NCBI GenBank assembly: GCA_016719385.1
Contig: JADJZA010000008.1
Location: 124,001-188,000 of the forward strand
Length of the DNA stretch: 64,000 nt
From: Candidatus Microthrix subdominans
GTDB lineage: Bacteria; Actinomycetota; Acidimicrobiia; Acidimicrobiales; Microtrichaceae
Reading direction: 5' to 3'
In this document: positions 9,374-16,734 of the stretch, one piece after another
Position numbering within the stretch: position 1 is the first letter of the stretch
How the letters are laid out: each line of letters begins with the position of its first letter
Position numbers and translations under genes: made by a program
The notes under the pieces: generated by a model
Told to the model about the DNA's origin: nothing
The model's database searches: none
Seen by the model: only the letters and a program-made list of their open reading frames with translations

Positions 9374-9410
9374 AGCGTGTCACCGCATTGCGATCGTCGT
9401 AAATCTCTGG

Positions 9411-9485
9411 TCAGACGCGCTTGATCAAAAACAGGATCAGCAGGACGACCAGGATGGTTCCGAGAATTCCTCCACCTATGACCAT
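9411..9485 (-). CDS. 24-residue single-span membrane peptide
   Basis: A very short open frame: ATG at 9485, then a Gly-rich turn (MVIGGGILG), an unbroken hydrophobic run (TILVVLLILFL) and a basic end (IKRV), stop TGA at 9411. An excellent Shine-Dalgarno, GGAGGG, lies 7 nt upstream of the ATG (9493-9498 on the plus strand). This is the layout of bacterial one-helix membrane peptides such as DUF3309-like proteins. It faces the ArsA-like gene convergently. Function unknown; the call rests on the ribosome site and the hydrophobic-then-basic pattern. Confidence 0.6.
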   Translation of the reverse strand: MVIGGGILGTILVVLLILFLIKRV

Positions 9486-9619
9486 GGTGTTTCCCTCCGT
9501 GTTTGGCCACGTCTGTCGGACCGCTGCGTCGAGCGATTGCCCATGCCGGGTCGGTCCCGGCCGCCGTCGTGGCGTCTTTGTTCAGTTACCCGATCCTGTG
9601 GGCGAGTAACCAGAAACCG

Positions 9620-9742
9620 TCAGCGAACCTCGCGTTCGACGACGACGTCGCGGCCGCGCGTCTCGGTGCGGGCGGTCGCCAGGCCGATCAGCGAGACGAC
9701 CGCCCCGACGGCAAACCCCGATAGCGTCGGTTGGTTGAGGTT
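9620..9742 (-). pseudogene. 3' remnant of an MFS-type transporter
   Basis: An open frame with no start codon, bounded upstream by a TAG at 9743-9745. It encodes a hydrophobic helix followed by a charged tail (LSGFAVGAVVSLIGLA, then TARTETRGRDV) ending at a TGA. Last-helix-plus-ETRGRD is typical of the C-terminus of major facilitator (metabolite:H+ symporter) proteins. The rest of the transporter is missing; the frame is cut where the promoter of the 9756 gene begins. Identity is from pattern, not alignment. Confidence 0.4.
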
Positions 9743-9743
9743 C

Positions 9744-9749
9744 TAAGAT
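9744..9749 (+). promoter_or_regulatory. -10-like box, leaderless start
   Basis: TAAGAT ends 6 nt before the GTG at 9756; no Shine-Dalgarno. Confidence 0.4.
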
Positions 9750-9755
9750 GACCGG

Positions 9756-10058
9756 GTGAGCGATCAGGCGGCAGACACCGCACAGAAGGTGCAGAATGCA
9801 GCACTCGGGGCCATCGATGCGCTGCGTCACCTGCTCGATGCCGCCGAGGAGGTGGTCGCCGACCCCCGGCACCTCCAGGATGTCGTCGCCGGCGTGAGCG
9901 ACTGGGCCGAGAAGGTCTCGTCGACTTTTGCTGGTGCGAGCGGTTCCAGTGGCACCGGCCAACCAGGTGAACAACCCGGCGGGCAGCCAGGCGACGACGA
10001 CGCCGTGGAGGATGATCAGCCAGCCGGCGGGCGCCTGCGGCGAGTGCCGCTCGACTGA
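9756..10058 (+). CDS. Small hypothetical protein
   Basis: 100 residues. The first 65 are amphipathic helix (AADTAQKVQNAALGAIDALR, then HLLDAAEEVVADPRHLQDV), the rest a Gly/Pro/Gln/Asp-rich disordered tail. No family recognised. GTG start with a TAAGAT box 6 nt upstream. It precedes the ROK kinase by 19 nt, and that gene has its own -10-like box inside this gap. Confidence 0.55.
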   Translation: MSDQAADTAQKVQNAALGAIDALRHLLDAAEEVVADPRHLQDVVAGVSDWAEKVSSTFAGASGSSGTGQPGEQPGGQPGDDDAVEDDQPAGGRLRRVPLD

Positions 10059-10065
10059 GCCCGGG

Positions 10066-10071
10066 TACGGT
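10066..10071 (+). promoter_or_regulatory. -10-like box, leaderless start
   Basis: TACGGT ends 6 nt before the GTG at 10078; no Shine-Dalgarno. Confidence 0.4.
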
Positions 10072-10077
10072 TGCCGG

Positions 10078-11160
10078 GTGAGGACGGTTGACCCGGACGC
10101 AGCGAGCCCCCATCTGATCGGACTCGATCTGGGAGGAACAAAGCTGGCCGGCGGGGTGGTGGCCCTCGACGCAGACGGTCGGGCCCGGTTGGTCGTCGAG
10201 GAGCGGGTGCCGACCCCCGACTCGAGCGCAGCGCTGGTGCGGGCACTGGTCGATCTCGTGGCCCACCTCCGCTCGGTGTCTCCGCACCCGCCGGTGGCGG
10301 TGGGTGCCGGCATCGCCGGGCACATCGGCCTGGACGGTATTGCGGTGCAGGCGGCCAACACGCCGATGGTGGTGGGCGTCGACCTGGCGGGCCCGCTGCG
10401 CGAGGCGTCCGGGCTTCCGGTGCGCATCGACAACGACGCCAACGTCGTCGCACTTGCAGCCCAGCGACAGTTGGCGCCCGACGCCCGGGCGTTGGTGGCG
10501 GTGACGTTCGGGACCGGCATCGGTGGCGGCCTGGTGCTCGACGGGGCGCTGTGGCGGGGTGCGGCCGGGCTGGCCGGCGAGCCCGGCCACATGGTGGTGG
10601 CAGCGGACGGCCCGCTCTGCCGGTGTGGGCAGCGTGGCTGCTGGGAGGCGGTCGCATCCGGCACGGCCCTGGGCGAGGCGGCCCGGCGGGCCGTCGCCGA
10701 CGGAGAGGCGCCGGACCTGGCCGCCCGTTGGTCGAACAGCGGCCGGTTGGATGGTCAGGCCGTCGTCGCCGGGCTTCGAGCGGGCGAGGCGGATGCCGAG
10801 GCGGTGTGGCAGGGGTGGACCGGGTGGGTCGCCGTCGGCTTGGCCAACCTGATCCAGCTGATCGACCCGGACGTGATCGTGCTCGGCGGCGGCGTGTCGG
10901 CCAGCGGCGAACTGTTGGCCTCGGCGGTCACCGCACACCTGGAGGCGATGTCGGTGGCGTGGAGTCACCGCCGGATCGACCTGCGCTGTGCCCCGGGTGG
11001 GCCGCTCGCCGGCGTCGTCGGGGCGGCGCTGATCGGATGGGAGGATCAGGCGGTACCTGAGCGCGCAGCGGCGGATGTGGCGGCGCCCAACCCATCGAGG
11101 CAGAACGTCACGATGTCGTCGGCGACCGCCTCGGCCGCCCGCCCACCACTCCAGCCCTGA
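10078..11160 (+). CDS. ROK-family sugar kinase, probable glucokinase
   Basis: 360 residues. Phosphate-binding GLDLGGTKLAGG at the N-terminus; substrate and catalytic IDNDANVVALA near residue 122; TFGTGIGGGLV near 142; zinc site with GEPGHMVV and CRCGQRGCWEAVASG near 168-190. These are the marks of ROK hexokinases that phosphorylate glucose with ATP; regulators of the family carry an N-terminal helix-turn-helix, absent here. GTG start with a box 6 nt upstream. The kinase fold normally ends near GAALIGWE (about 11040); the final 38 residues run across the 3' end of the convergent TetR gene, an unusual 115-bp antisense overlap. Confidence 0.85.
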   Translation: MRTVDPDAASPHLIGLDLGGTKLAGGVVALDADGRARLVVEERVPTPDSSAALVRALVDLVAHLRSVSPHPPVAVGAGIAGHIGLDGIAVQAANTPMVVGVDLAGPLREASGLPVRIDNDANVVALAAQRQLAPDARALVAVTFGTGIGGGLVLDGALWRGAAGLAGEPGHMVVAADGPLCRCGQRGCWEAVASGTALGEAARRAVADGEAPDLAARWSNSGRLDGQAVVAGLRAGEADAEAVWQGWTGWVAVGLANLIQLIDPDVIVLGGGVSASGELLASAVTAHLEAMSVAWSHRRIDLRCAPGGPLAGVVGAALIGWEDQAVPERAAADVAAPNPSRQNVTMSSATASAARPPLQP

Positions 11161-11660
11161 GTGGCGAGTGCGTCGGTGACCGCCAGCATGGCCCGGGCCT
11201 GAGCATCGGCGTTGCCGCGGGGGAGCCGGCCAGCGTCCATCGCCGACGTCAACTCGGCGACCGCATCGTCGATCAGCAGTTCCCGCAGGCGGGAGGTGAG
11301 CGGCCCGAAGGTGGCGTCTCGATGAGCAAACTCGAACATCGACGCCAGCTCGCGGTGCTCGGCGGACCACCGGACCGAGGCGCGTATCGCCGCCGGAATG
11401 CGCACCAGCGGATCGTCGGAGTGCGAGACCGCCGCCAGTTGGGTGCGGCGCAGCTCGGTCATGCCGGCGGTGAGGATGTAGCCGAACAGCTCTTCCTTGG
11501 ATTGGAAGTACCAGTAGAAGACGCCCTTGCCAACGCCCATCGCCCCGACGATGTCGGAGATCGAGGTGGCCTGGTACCCGCGCTCGGCGAATCGGGCGGT
11601 GGCCACCTCGAGAAGCTGCGAACGGCGTTCCTCGCCGCGGGGGGTCAGGCGTCGGTCCAC
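11046..11660 (-). CDS. TetR-family transcriptional regulator
   Basis: 204 residues from GTG 11660. The N-terminal helix-turn-helix is clear: LLEVATARFAERGYQATSIS, then VGKGVFYWYFQSKEELF. The C-terminal ligand domain is helical and of no recognised subgroup. GTG 11660 is preferred over a TTG at 11696 because a TACGGT -10-like box lies 8 nt upstream of it, and the TTG would fall inside a perfect palindrome that looks like an operator. The gene follows glpK on the same strand; the palindrome suggests autoregulation. Its 3' end overlaps the ROK gene tail. Confidence 0.85.
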   Translation of the reverse strand: MDRRLTPRGEERRSQLLEVATARFAERGYQATSISDIVGAMGVGKGVFYWYFQSKEELFGYILTAGMTELRRTQLAAVSHSDDPLVRIPAAIRASVRWSAEHRELASMFEFAHRDATFGPLTSRLRELLIDDAVAELTSAMDAGRLPRGNADAQARAMLAVTDALATQGWSGGRAAEAVADDIVTFCLDGLGAATSAAARSGTA

Positions 11661-11668
11661 GGCCAACC

Positions 11669-11674
11669 ACCGTA
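11669..11674 (-). promoter_or_regulatory. -10-like box of the TetR gene
   Basis: Minus-strand TACGGT, 8 nt before GTG 11660, immediately downstream of the 11678-11699 palindrome. No Shine-Dalgarno. Confidence 0.4.
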
Positions 11675-11677
11675 GTT

Positions 11678-11699
11678 CTCTTGACCGCCGGGTCAAGAG
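11678..11699. promoter_or_regulatory. Perfect palindrome, probable TetR operator
   Basis: Inverted repeat with 9-bp arms CTCTTGACC and GGTCAAGAG separated by GCCG. It lies between the glpK stop (11717) and the TetR start, just upstream of the TetR -10-like box, so bound protein would block the promoter. TTGACC-type half-sites with a short spacer are usual for TetR regulators. A weak terminator for glpK is the alternative, but no U-tract follows. Confidence 0.6.
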
Positions 11700-11716
11700 T
11701 TGTCGTCGAGCCTGGC

Positions 11717-13240
11717 TCAGACGGCCGGTTCGGCGTTTTCGGGTGGTCGGCGCGGGCGGTCCCAGGCACCGGAGCGGGCGATCGCCTCCAGCCAGCGCTG
11801 GTAGTCAGCGTCGGCCCGACCTCGATCCACCTCGTCGTCGCCGAACGTCCCGTCACTGGTCCAGGCGTTGCCCACCTCGTCGAAGGAGCCCCAGAACCCC
11901 TCGGCCAGCCCGGCGAGAAATGCCGCACCTTGAGCGGTGGTCTCTCTGACGGCGGAGCGGCGCACCGGGACGCCAAGCTGCTCGGCCTGGATGCGCACCA
12001 ACAGGTTGGACGACGACGCGCCGCCGTCCACGCGCAGCTCGGCCAGGCCGCTGTGGGACGCGGCGGTCATCGCCTCGACCACATCGCGGGTCTGGTAGGC
12101 GATCGACTCGATCACCGCCCGCGCCAAGTGGGCGCGGGTGGTGCCACGGGTGATGCCCAGCACCATGCCCCGTGCGAAGGGGTCCCACCACGGCGAACCC
12201 AGGCCGGTGAAGGCGGGAACCATCACGACACCATCGGTGTCGGGCACCGATTCGGCCAGCACGTTGACCTCGGGTGCCGAGTCGATGATCCCCAGGCCAT
12301 CGCGCAACCACTGGATCGCTGCGCCGGTCACAAAGATCGAACCCTCGAGCGCATAGGTGATCTGCCGGGCGCCGCCGTCGCCGGGCAGCGACCAGGCGAC
12401 GGTGGTGACCAGCCCGTCCACCGGCTCGGGTCGCTCGGTCCCAACGTTCATCAGCACGAACGAGCCGGTGCCATACGTGTTCTTGGTCATGCCGGTTTCG
12501 AAGCAGGCCTGGCCGAACAGCGAGGCCTGCTGGTCGCCGGCGATCCCGGAGATCGGTGTGCCGACGGGCAGCCCCCAACCCTCGGCGACGGTACCGAAGC
12601 GTCCCGACGATGCCAGGACCTGGGGCAGGCAGGCGCGGGGCACCCCGAACAGCTCGCAGAGCTCGTCGCTCCAATCGCCGGTGCCCAGGTCGTAGAGCAT
12701 CGTGCGGCTGGCGTTGGTGTCGTCGGTGGCGTGCACTGCCCCGCCGGTCAGGTTCCACAGCAACCAGGAATCGATCGTCCCCACGGCCACGTCAGCGGTG
12801 GGTTCCACACCGCCCTCGGTGAAGATCCACTCGAGCTTCGACGCCGAAAAGTACGGGTCGGCCACCAGGCCGGTCCGGTTCCTGATCAGCTCGAGATGGC
12901 CTTGCTCGACCAGCTGTTCGCAGCGGTCTGCGGTTCGTCGGTCCTGCCACACGATCGCGCGGTGCAGCGGCTCGCCGGTGCTGCGGCTCCAAGCGACGAC
13001 CGTCTCGCGCTGGTTGGTGATCCCCACTGCGATCACCGGCTCGTCGAGCTGGTCGACCAACTCGCACAAGACCTCGCGGATCGCCTCGGCGATCTCGGCG
13101 GCGTCGTGCTCCACCCAGCCCGGCCGGGGAAAATGTTGGGTGAACTCCCGGTAGGCCAGTCCGACGGTGTGGGCGGACGCATCGACGGCCAATGCCCGCA
13201 CCCCGGTGGTCCCGGCATCGATGGCGACGACTACGGACAC
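11717..13240 (-). CDS. glpK: Glycerol kinase
   Basis: 507 residues, FGGY family, phosphorylating glycerol with ATP to glycerol 3-phosphate. Visible: VVAIDAGTTGVRALAVD phosphate loop, WVEHDAAEI, GITNQRETVVAWSRSTGEP followed by IVWQDRRT, substrate-binding NTYGTGSFVLMN and C-terminal DGGASSSNLLVRIQAEQLGV. Length fits GlpK. GTG 13240 is chosen because a TACGAT box lies 7 nt upstream; an upstream start adds 10 residues with no supporting site. Divergent from pfkA and followed by the TetR gene. No glpF or glpD is nearby. Confidence 0.92.
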   Translation of the reverse strand: MSVVVAIDAGTTGVRALAVDASAHTVGLAYREFTQHFPRPGWVEHDAAEIAEAIREVLCELVDQLDEPVIAVGITNQRETVVAWSRSTGEPLHRAIVWQDRRTADRCEQLVEQGHLELIRNRTGLVADPYFSASKLEWIFTEGGVEPTADVAVGTIDSWLLWNLTGGAVHATDDTNASRTMLYDLGTGDWSDELCELFGVPRACLPQVLASSGRFGTVAEGWGLPVGTPISGIAGDQQASLFGQACFETGMTKNTYGTGSFVLMNVGTERPEPVDGLVTTVAWSLPGDGGARQITYALEGSIFVTGAAIQWLRDGLGIIDSAPEVNVLAESVPDTDGVVMVPAFTGLGSPWWDPFARGMVLGITRGTTRAHLARAVIESIAYQTRDVVEAMTAASHSGLAELRVDGGASSSNLLVRIQAEQLGVPVRRSAVRETTAQGAAFLAGLAEGFWGSFDEVGNAWTSDGTFGDDEVDRGRADADYQRWLEAIARSGAWDRPRRPPENAEPAV

Positions 13241-13247
13241 GCGACGG

Positions 13248-13253
13248 ATCGTA
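13248..13253 (-). promoter_or_regulatory. -10-like box of glpK
   Basis: Minus-strand TACGAT ends 7 nt before the glpK GTG at 13240; no Shine-Dalgarno. Confidence 0.4.
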
Positions 13254-13302
13254 GCGGCCCGCTCTGGCACACTGGACGGATGGACGACATGGATTGCGGT
13301 CG

Positions 13303-14334
13303 ATGAAGCTGGGCATGCTGACTTCGGGCGGGGATTGCCCGGGCCTGAACGCGGTGATTCGAGCGGTGGTGAGGCGGGCCGAGCGCGGCATGGACGCAGA
13401 GGTGCTCGGGTTCTTCGATGCCTGGCGCGGGGTGATGGACGGGGACTATGAGACCCTGACCGTCGAGCGCTGCCGTGGCCTCTTGCCTCGAGGGGGCACG
13501 ATCCTGGGTACCTCTCGGGTCCAGCCCTACCAGTTCGAGGACGGCGTCGCGCGCGTGAAGGAGTCGATGTTTCGCCTCGGCCTCGACGGCTTCATCGTCA
13601 TCGGCGGCAACGGTTCACTGGGCGCGGCCCGCGACCTGACCGCCGACGGCATCCCGTGCGTCGGGGTTCCCAAGACGATCGACAACGACGTTGCCGGCAC
13701 CGACGTCACCTTCGGCTTCGACACGGCGGTCGGGGTGGCCACCGACGCCATCGACCGGCTGCACACGACGGCGGAGGCCCACGAGCGGGTCATGGTGGTC
13801 GAGGTGATGGGGCGCGATGTCGGCCACATCGCCCTCCACGCCGGGTTGGCCGGGGGGGCGGCGATGATCCTGGTGCCCGAGGTTCCCTTCGACATCGCCG
13901 AGGTGATCGCGGTCGTCGAACGCCGCCGGCAACTGGGTCGGTATGCGTCGATCATCGTGGTCGCTGAAGGCGCCATGCCGATCGAGGGCACCATGGCGAT
14001 GCCGGAATACGAGGTGGACGAGTACGGCCATCAGCGCCTGGGCGGTATCGGGGTGCGGGTGGCCAATGAACTGGAACGGCGAAGCGGCGTGGAAAGCCGC
14101 ACGACCACGCTGGGCTATGTCGTGCGCGGTGGCACGCCCTCGGCGCGCGACCGCGTGCTGGCCACCCGCTTCGGCGTGGCGGCGGCCAACCTGGCGGCGG
14201 CTGGCCAGTGGGGCTCGATGGTGGGCCTGTCGGGGGATGTGATTGAGGCGGTGCCCCTCGAGGACGTTGCCGGTCGGATCCGGGGGTGCGACCTCGAGAT
14301 GTACGAAGAGGTCGCCCAGGTGTTCTTCAGCTGA
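13303..14334 (+). CDS. pfkA: 6-phosphofructokinase
   Basis: 343 residues, group III PFK. N-terminal LGMLTSGGDCPGLNAVIRAV, nucleotide loop IVIGGNGSLGAA, catalytic VPKTIDNDVAGTD, and VEVMGRDVGHIAL. At the two positions that separate ATP from pyrophosphate enzymes it has Gly (GGNGS) and Lys (PKTIDND), the combination of ATP-using Streptomyces PFK rather than the Asp/Lys pair of PPi enzymes; Asn instead of Asp or Glu before that Gly is unusual. ATG at 13303 has no Shine-Dalgarno, but an 8-codon frame (13280-13306) ends overlapping it. Divergent from glpK. Confidence 0.9.
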   Translation: MKLGMLTSGGDCPGLNAVIRAVVRRAERGMDAEVLGFFDAWRGVMDGDYETLTVERCRGLLPRGGTILGTSRVQPYQFEDGVARVKESMFRLGLDGFIVIGGNGSLGAARDLTADGIPCVGVPKTIDNDVAGTDVTFGFDTAVGVATDAIDRLHTTAEAHERVMVVEVMGRDVGHIALHAGLAGGAAMILVPEVPFDIAEVIAVVERRRQLGRYASIIVVAEGAMPIEGTMAMPEYEVDEYGHQRLGGIGVRVANELERRSGVESRTTTLGYVVRGGTPSARDRVLATRFGVAAANLAAAGQWGSMVGLSGDVIEAVPLEDVAGRIRGCDLEMYEEVAQVFFS

Positions 14335-14350
14335 CGGGCCGGTCGGTGGG

Positions 14351-15085
14351 TCAACCGGTGGTGTGGGTGGGGCACCGCGTCCGCAGCGAGTTGTTCTGCT
14401 CGGCCAGCGCAACCAGGTCGGTCTGCTCCCGCACCTCGGACTCGAGCTGGGCGGCCTCCGCCAACGCGTCTTTGAAGTCACACGGCGTGACGCGGCTCTT
14501 GGTGCCCCCTGCGGTCGAGATCCGTGCGCCCTCCCCGGCGATGAGAAAGCTGAACTGCCGGTCGGGTTCAAATTGGGCACCGACGCCCAACACGATCTGG
14601 CCGACCGCCGTCGTGCGCGATGAGCCGTCCACCTGGGCGAACTCCTTGGACAGGTTGATCGCGATGACGCCGTCGGCGCGTACCGACCCCGAAAGCAGGG
14701 TGGTGTTGGGCGGGATGGCGGTGCTGATGCCGGCGGTGACCTCGGCCGGCGTCGGCTTGACCAGCGTGGCCTTGGCGATGTCTTCCACCGACAACGCCGC
14801 CACCTCCCTCGAGACCGGCACCAACCGCCGAGACTCACCGGCCTGCATGAAGATCGAGCTGGGTACGTTGCCCGGGTCGTTCTCCGGGTTGCGGTCCCGG
14901 GCCGGGCCGGTCAGATCTGGCGGCAATGCTCGGGGTTCGCTGTCCGGGGTGATGCCACATCCGGCCAGCAGGGCGACCGGCACGACGCATCGGGCGAACA
15001 CCGTCAGGATCCGCCGGCGGACGCGCGTCGTCGCCGGCGAGCCAAAGGAGCGTTGCGACTTGGCAGGACCGACCTTCACGTTCAC
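14351..15085 (-). CDS. LpqB-like lipoprotein with GerMN domain
   Basis: 244 residues. A basic N-terminus and signal peptide end in a lipobox (VALLAGCG), so the mature protein is a lipid-anchored exported protein. A GerMN domain follows (about residues 115-190, with DGVIAINLSKEFAQV). It sits directly downstream of the histidine kinase with a 4-nt overlap, the place of lpqB in mtrA-mtrB-lpqB operons, where LpqB modulates MtrB. It is less than half the usual LpqB length and lacks the C-terminal beta-propeller. Confidence 0.8.
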   Translation of the reverse strand: MNVKVGPAKSQRSFGSPATTRVRRRILTVFARCVVPVALLAGCGITPDSEPRALPPDLTGPARDRNPENDPGNVPSSIFMQAGESRRLVPVSREVAALSVEDIAKATLVKPTPAEVTAGISTAIPPNTTLLSGSVRADGVIAINLSKEFAQVDGSSRTTAVGQIVLGVGAQFEPDRQFSFLIAGEGARISTAGGTKSRVTPCDFKDALAEAAQLESEVREQTDLVALAEQNNSLRTRCPTHTTG

Positions 15086-16734
15086 AATTCCACCACCGAT
15101 TCGATGTCGACCGGCGGCGTCTCGGGCAGGGTCAGCACGAATCGAGCGCCGGATTTGCCGTCGTCTCGTTCGGTGACGCTCACCTGACCGCCCATCAGCC
15201 GGGCATGCTCGGCCACGAGCGCCAGGCCGAGGCCGACGCCGCTGCCCGCCCCGCGCCGTCCACCCTGGATACCGCGGCTGAAGCGCTCGAAGATCAGCTC
15301 GCGCTCCTCCGCCGGCACCCCGGGACCGCTGTCGATGACGGCGATCGACAGCGTGCCGTCGCCCCGGTCGACCTCCACCCGCTCCACCCCTTCGCCGTAC
15401 TTGATGGCGTTGTCCATGAAGTTGGACAGCACCCGGACCACCCGCACCTTGTCGAGCGCCACCACCAGCGCGTCGAGTTCGTCATCGGCCACAACCGGTG
15501 TGTCCTCGCCGGCTACGGCATCGACCGCCCGCCGGACGACGCCCATCACGCTGATCTCGTTGGCGTCGAGACGCACGGCCCCGGCGTCGAAACGCGAAAT
15601 CTCGAGCAGGTCCTCGACCAGTTGGGTGAAGCGAACCAGGTCGGATTCGAGCAGGTTGAGCGCGGTACGTGCCCGCTCGGGAAGGTTGTCGGCGGCCCGC
15701 CCGAGCACATCGACCGACGCGTTGATCGTCGTCAGGGGCGATCGCAGCTCGTGGCTGACGTCGGAGGCGAACCGGGCGTCGCGGTCGATGCGGGCCTGCA
15801 GCTTCTCGACCATGCCGTTGAAGGACGACACCAGCGGGCCCAGCTCGGGGTCCTCGGCGTAATCGGCGGCGTCCAACCGCGTTTCCAGGTGCCCGTCAGC
15901 GATGCGGCCGGCCGCCTCACCGACCATCATCAGCGGCCGCAGCGCCCGCCGGCTCGCCCACCAGCCCAGAGCGGTGCCCGCCATGGTGGTGATCGAGCCG
16001 ACGATGATCAGGATCACCGTTTGTGACTGCACCGCCGAGGTGATGTCGTCGATGGCGTTGAGCTCGAAGTAGGCGCCTTTGGCGCCGCTCAGGGGCACGC
16101 CGACAGCGGTGTACATCGTGCCGTCGGCCTCGAGACGCATGACCGCCGCTTCGGAGTCCCAGACCGAACGGGTGATCAGGCTCTGGGGGAGGTCGGACTC
16201 GGACAGGTCGCCCGTGAAGTAGGTGCGTACCATCCGATTGCCCGACGGGCTCGACTCCTTCAGCATCAGGAACTGCGGTCCCTGGGCCTGAAGGTCGCCC
16301 AGCAACGGGTTGAGGTCGGCGTCGGCGGCCTGGCTCTGAAGCAGGCCGTCCAGGGTGGTGGCGCTGTCGGTGGTGCGCGTGATCGTGCGTCGTTCGCGAT
16401 CGGCGAGCAGCGAACGGCGGGTGAGGTTCAGCGTGGCCGCACCGATGATCCCGGACAGTACGAGCGCGCCGAGGGTGAAGGCCAGCGTGACCCTGGCACG
16501 GAGGCCCAACTGGGAGTCGCCCGGCTGCCGTCGCGAGGTCGACGCGACCCCGCTGGTGTCGTCGGCGACGTTGCCGCCGAGCGGGGGTCCACCCGCCTTG
16601 GCATCGGTGGTGCTCGATCGGGATGCGTTGGTGGTTGCCTCGGTGTGGTCCTTGGCGCCCTTGGCGCGATCGCCATCAACGCCCGAAGGGGTCGCACCCG
16701 AGCGATCGTCGGTGCGCCGCCCCGACCGTTTCAC
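15082..16734 (-). CDS. mtrB: MtrB-like sensor histidine kinase
   Basis: 550 residues. A disordered N-terminal 80 residues, a transmembrane segment (about 90-110), an extracytoplasmic sensor region of about 130 residues, a second transmembrane segment (QTVILIIVGSITTMAGTALG, about 240-260), HAMP linker, HisKA with DVSHELRSPLTTI (phospho-His), then HATPase_c with N box NFMDNAIKYG, DSGPGVP and GSGVGLGLALV. With the upstream regulator this is the MtrAB system controlling cell wall and division genes in actinobacteria. It overlaps mtrA and the LpqB-like gene by 4 nt each. Confidence 0.88.
   Translation of the reverse strand: MKRSGRRTDDRSGATPSGVDGDRAKGAKDHTEATTNASRSSTTDAKAGGPPLGGNVADDTSGVASTSRRQPGDSQLGLRARVTLAFTLGALVLSGIIGAATLNLTRRSLLADRERRTITRTTDSATTLDGLLQSQAADADLNPLLGDLQAQGPQFLMLKESSPSGNRMVRTYFTGDLSESDLPQSLITRSVWDSEAAVMRLEADGTMYTAVGVPLSGAKGAYFELNAIDDITSAVQSQTVILIIVGSITTMAGTALGWWASRRALRPLMMVGEAAGRIADGHLETRLDAADYAEDPELGPLVSSFNGMVEKLQARIDRDARFASDVSHELRSPLTTINASVDVLGRAADNLPERARTALNLLESDLVRFTQLVEDLLEISRFDAGAVRLDANEISVMGVVRRAVDAVAGEDTPVVADDELDALVVALDKVRVVRVLSNFMDNAIKYGEGVERVEVDRGDGTLSIAVIDSGPGVPAEERELIFERFSRGIQGGRRGAGSGVGLGLALVAEHARLMGGQVSVTERDDGKSGARFVLTLPETPPVDIESVVEL

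Noticed and set aside
9373..9756. Possible tRNA or regulatory RNA in the gap after the ArsA-like gene
   Set aside because: No cloverleaf or T-loop consensus; the gap is explained by the short peptide gene and transporter remnant.
9688..11976. Long minus-strand frame across the ROK and TetR genes
   Set aside because: Composition is Arg/Pro-rich with no domain; it conflicts with clear ROK, TetR and glpK genes.
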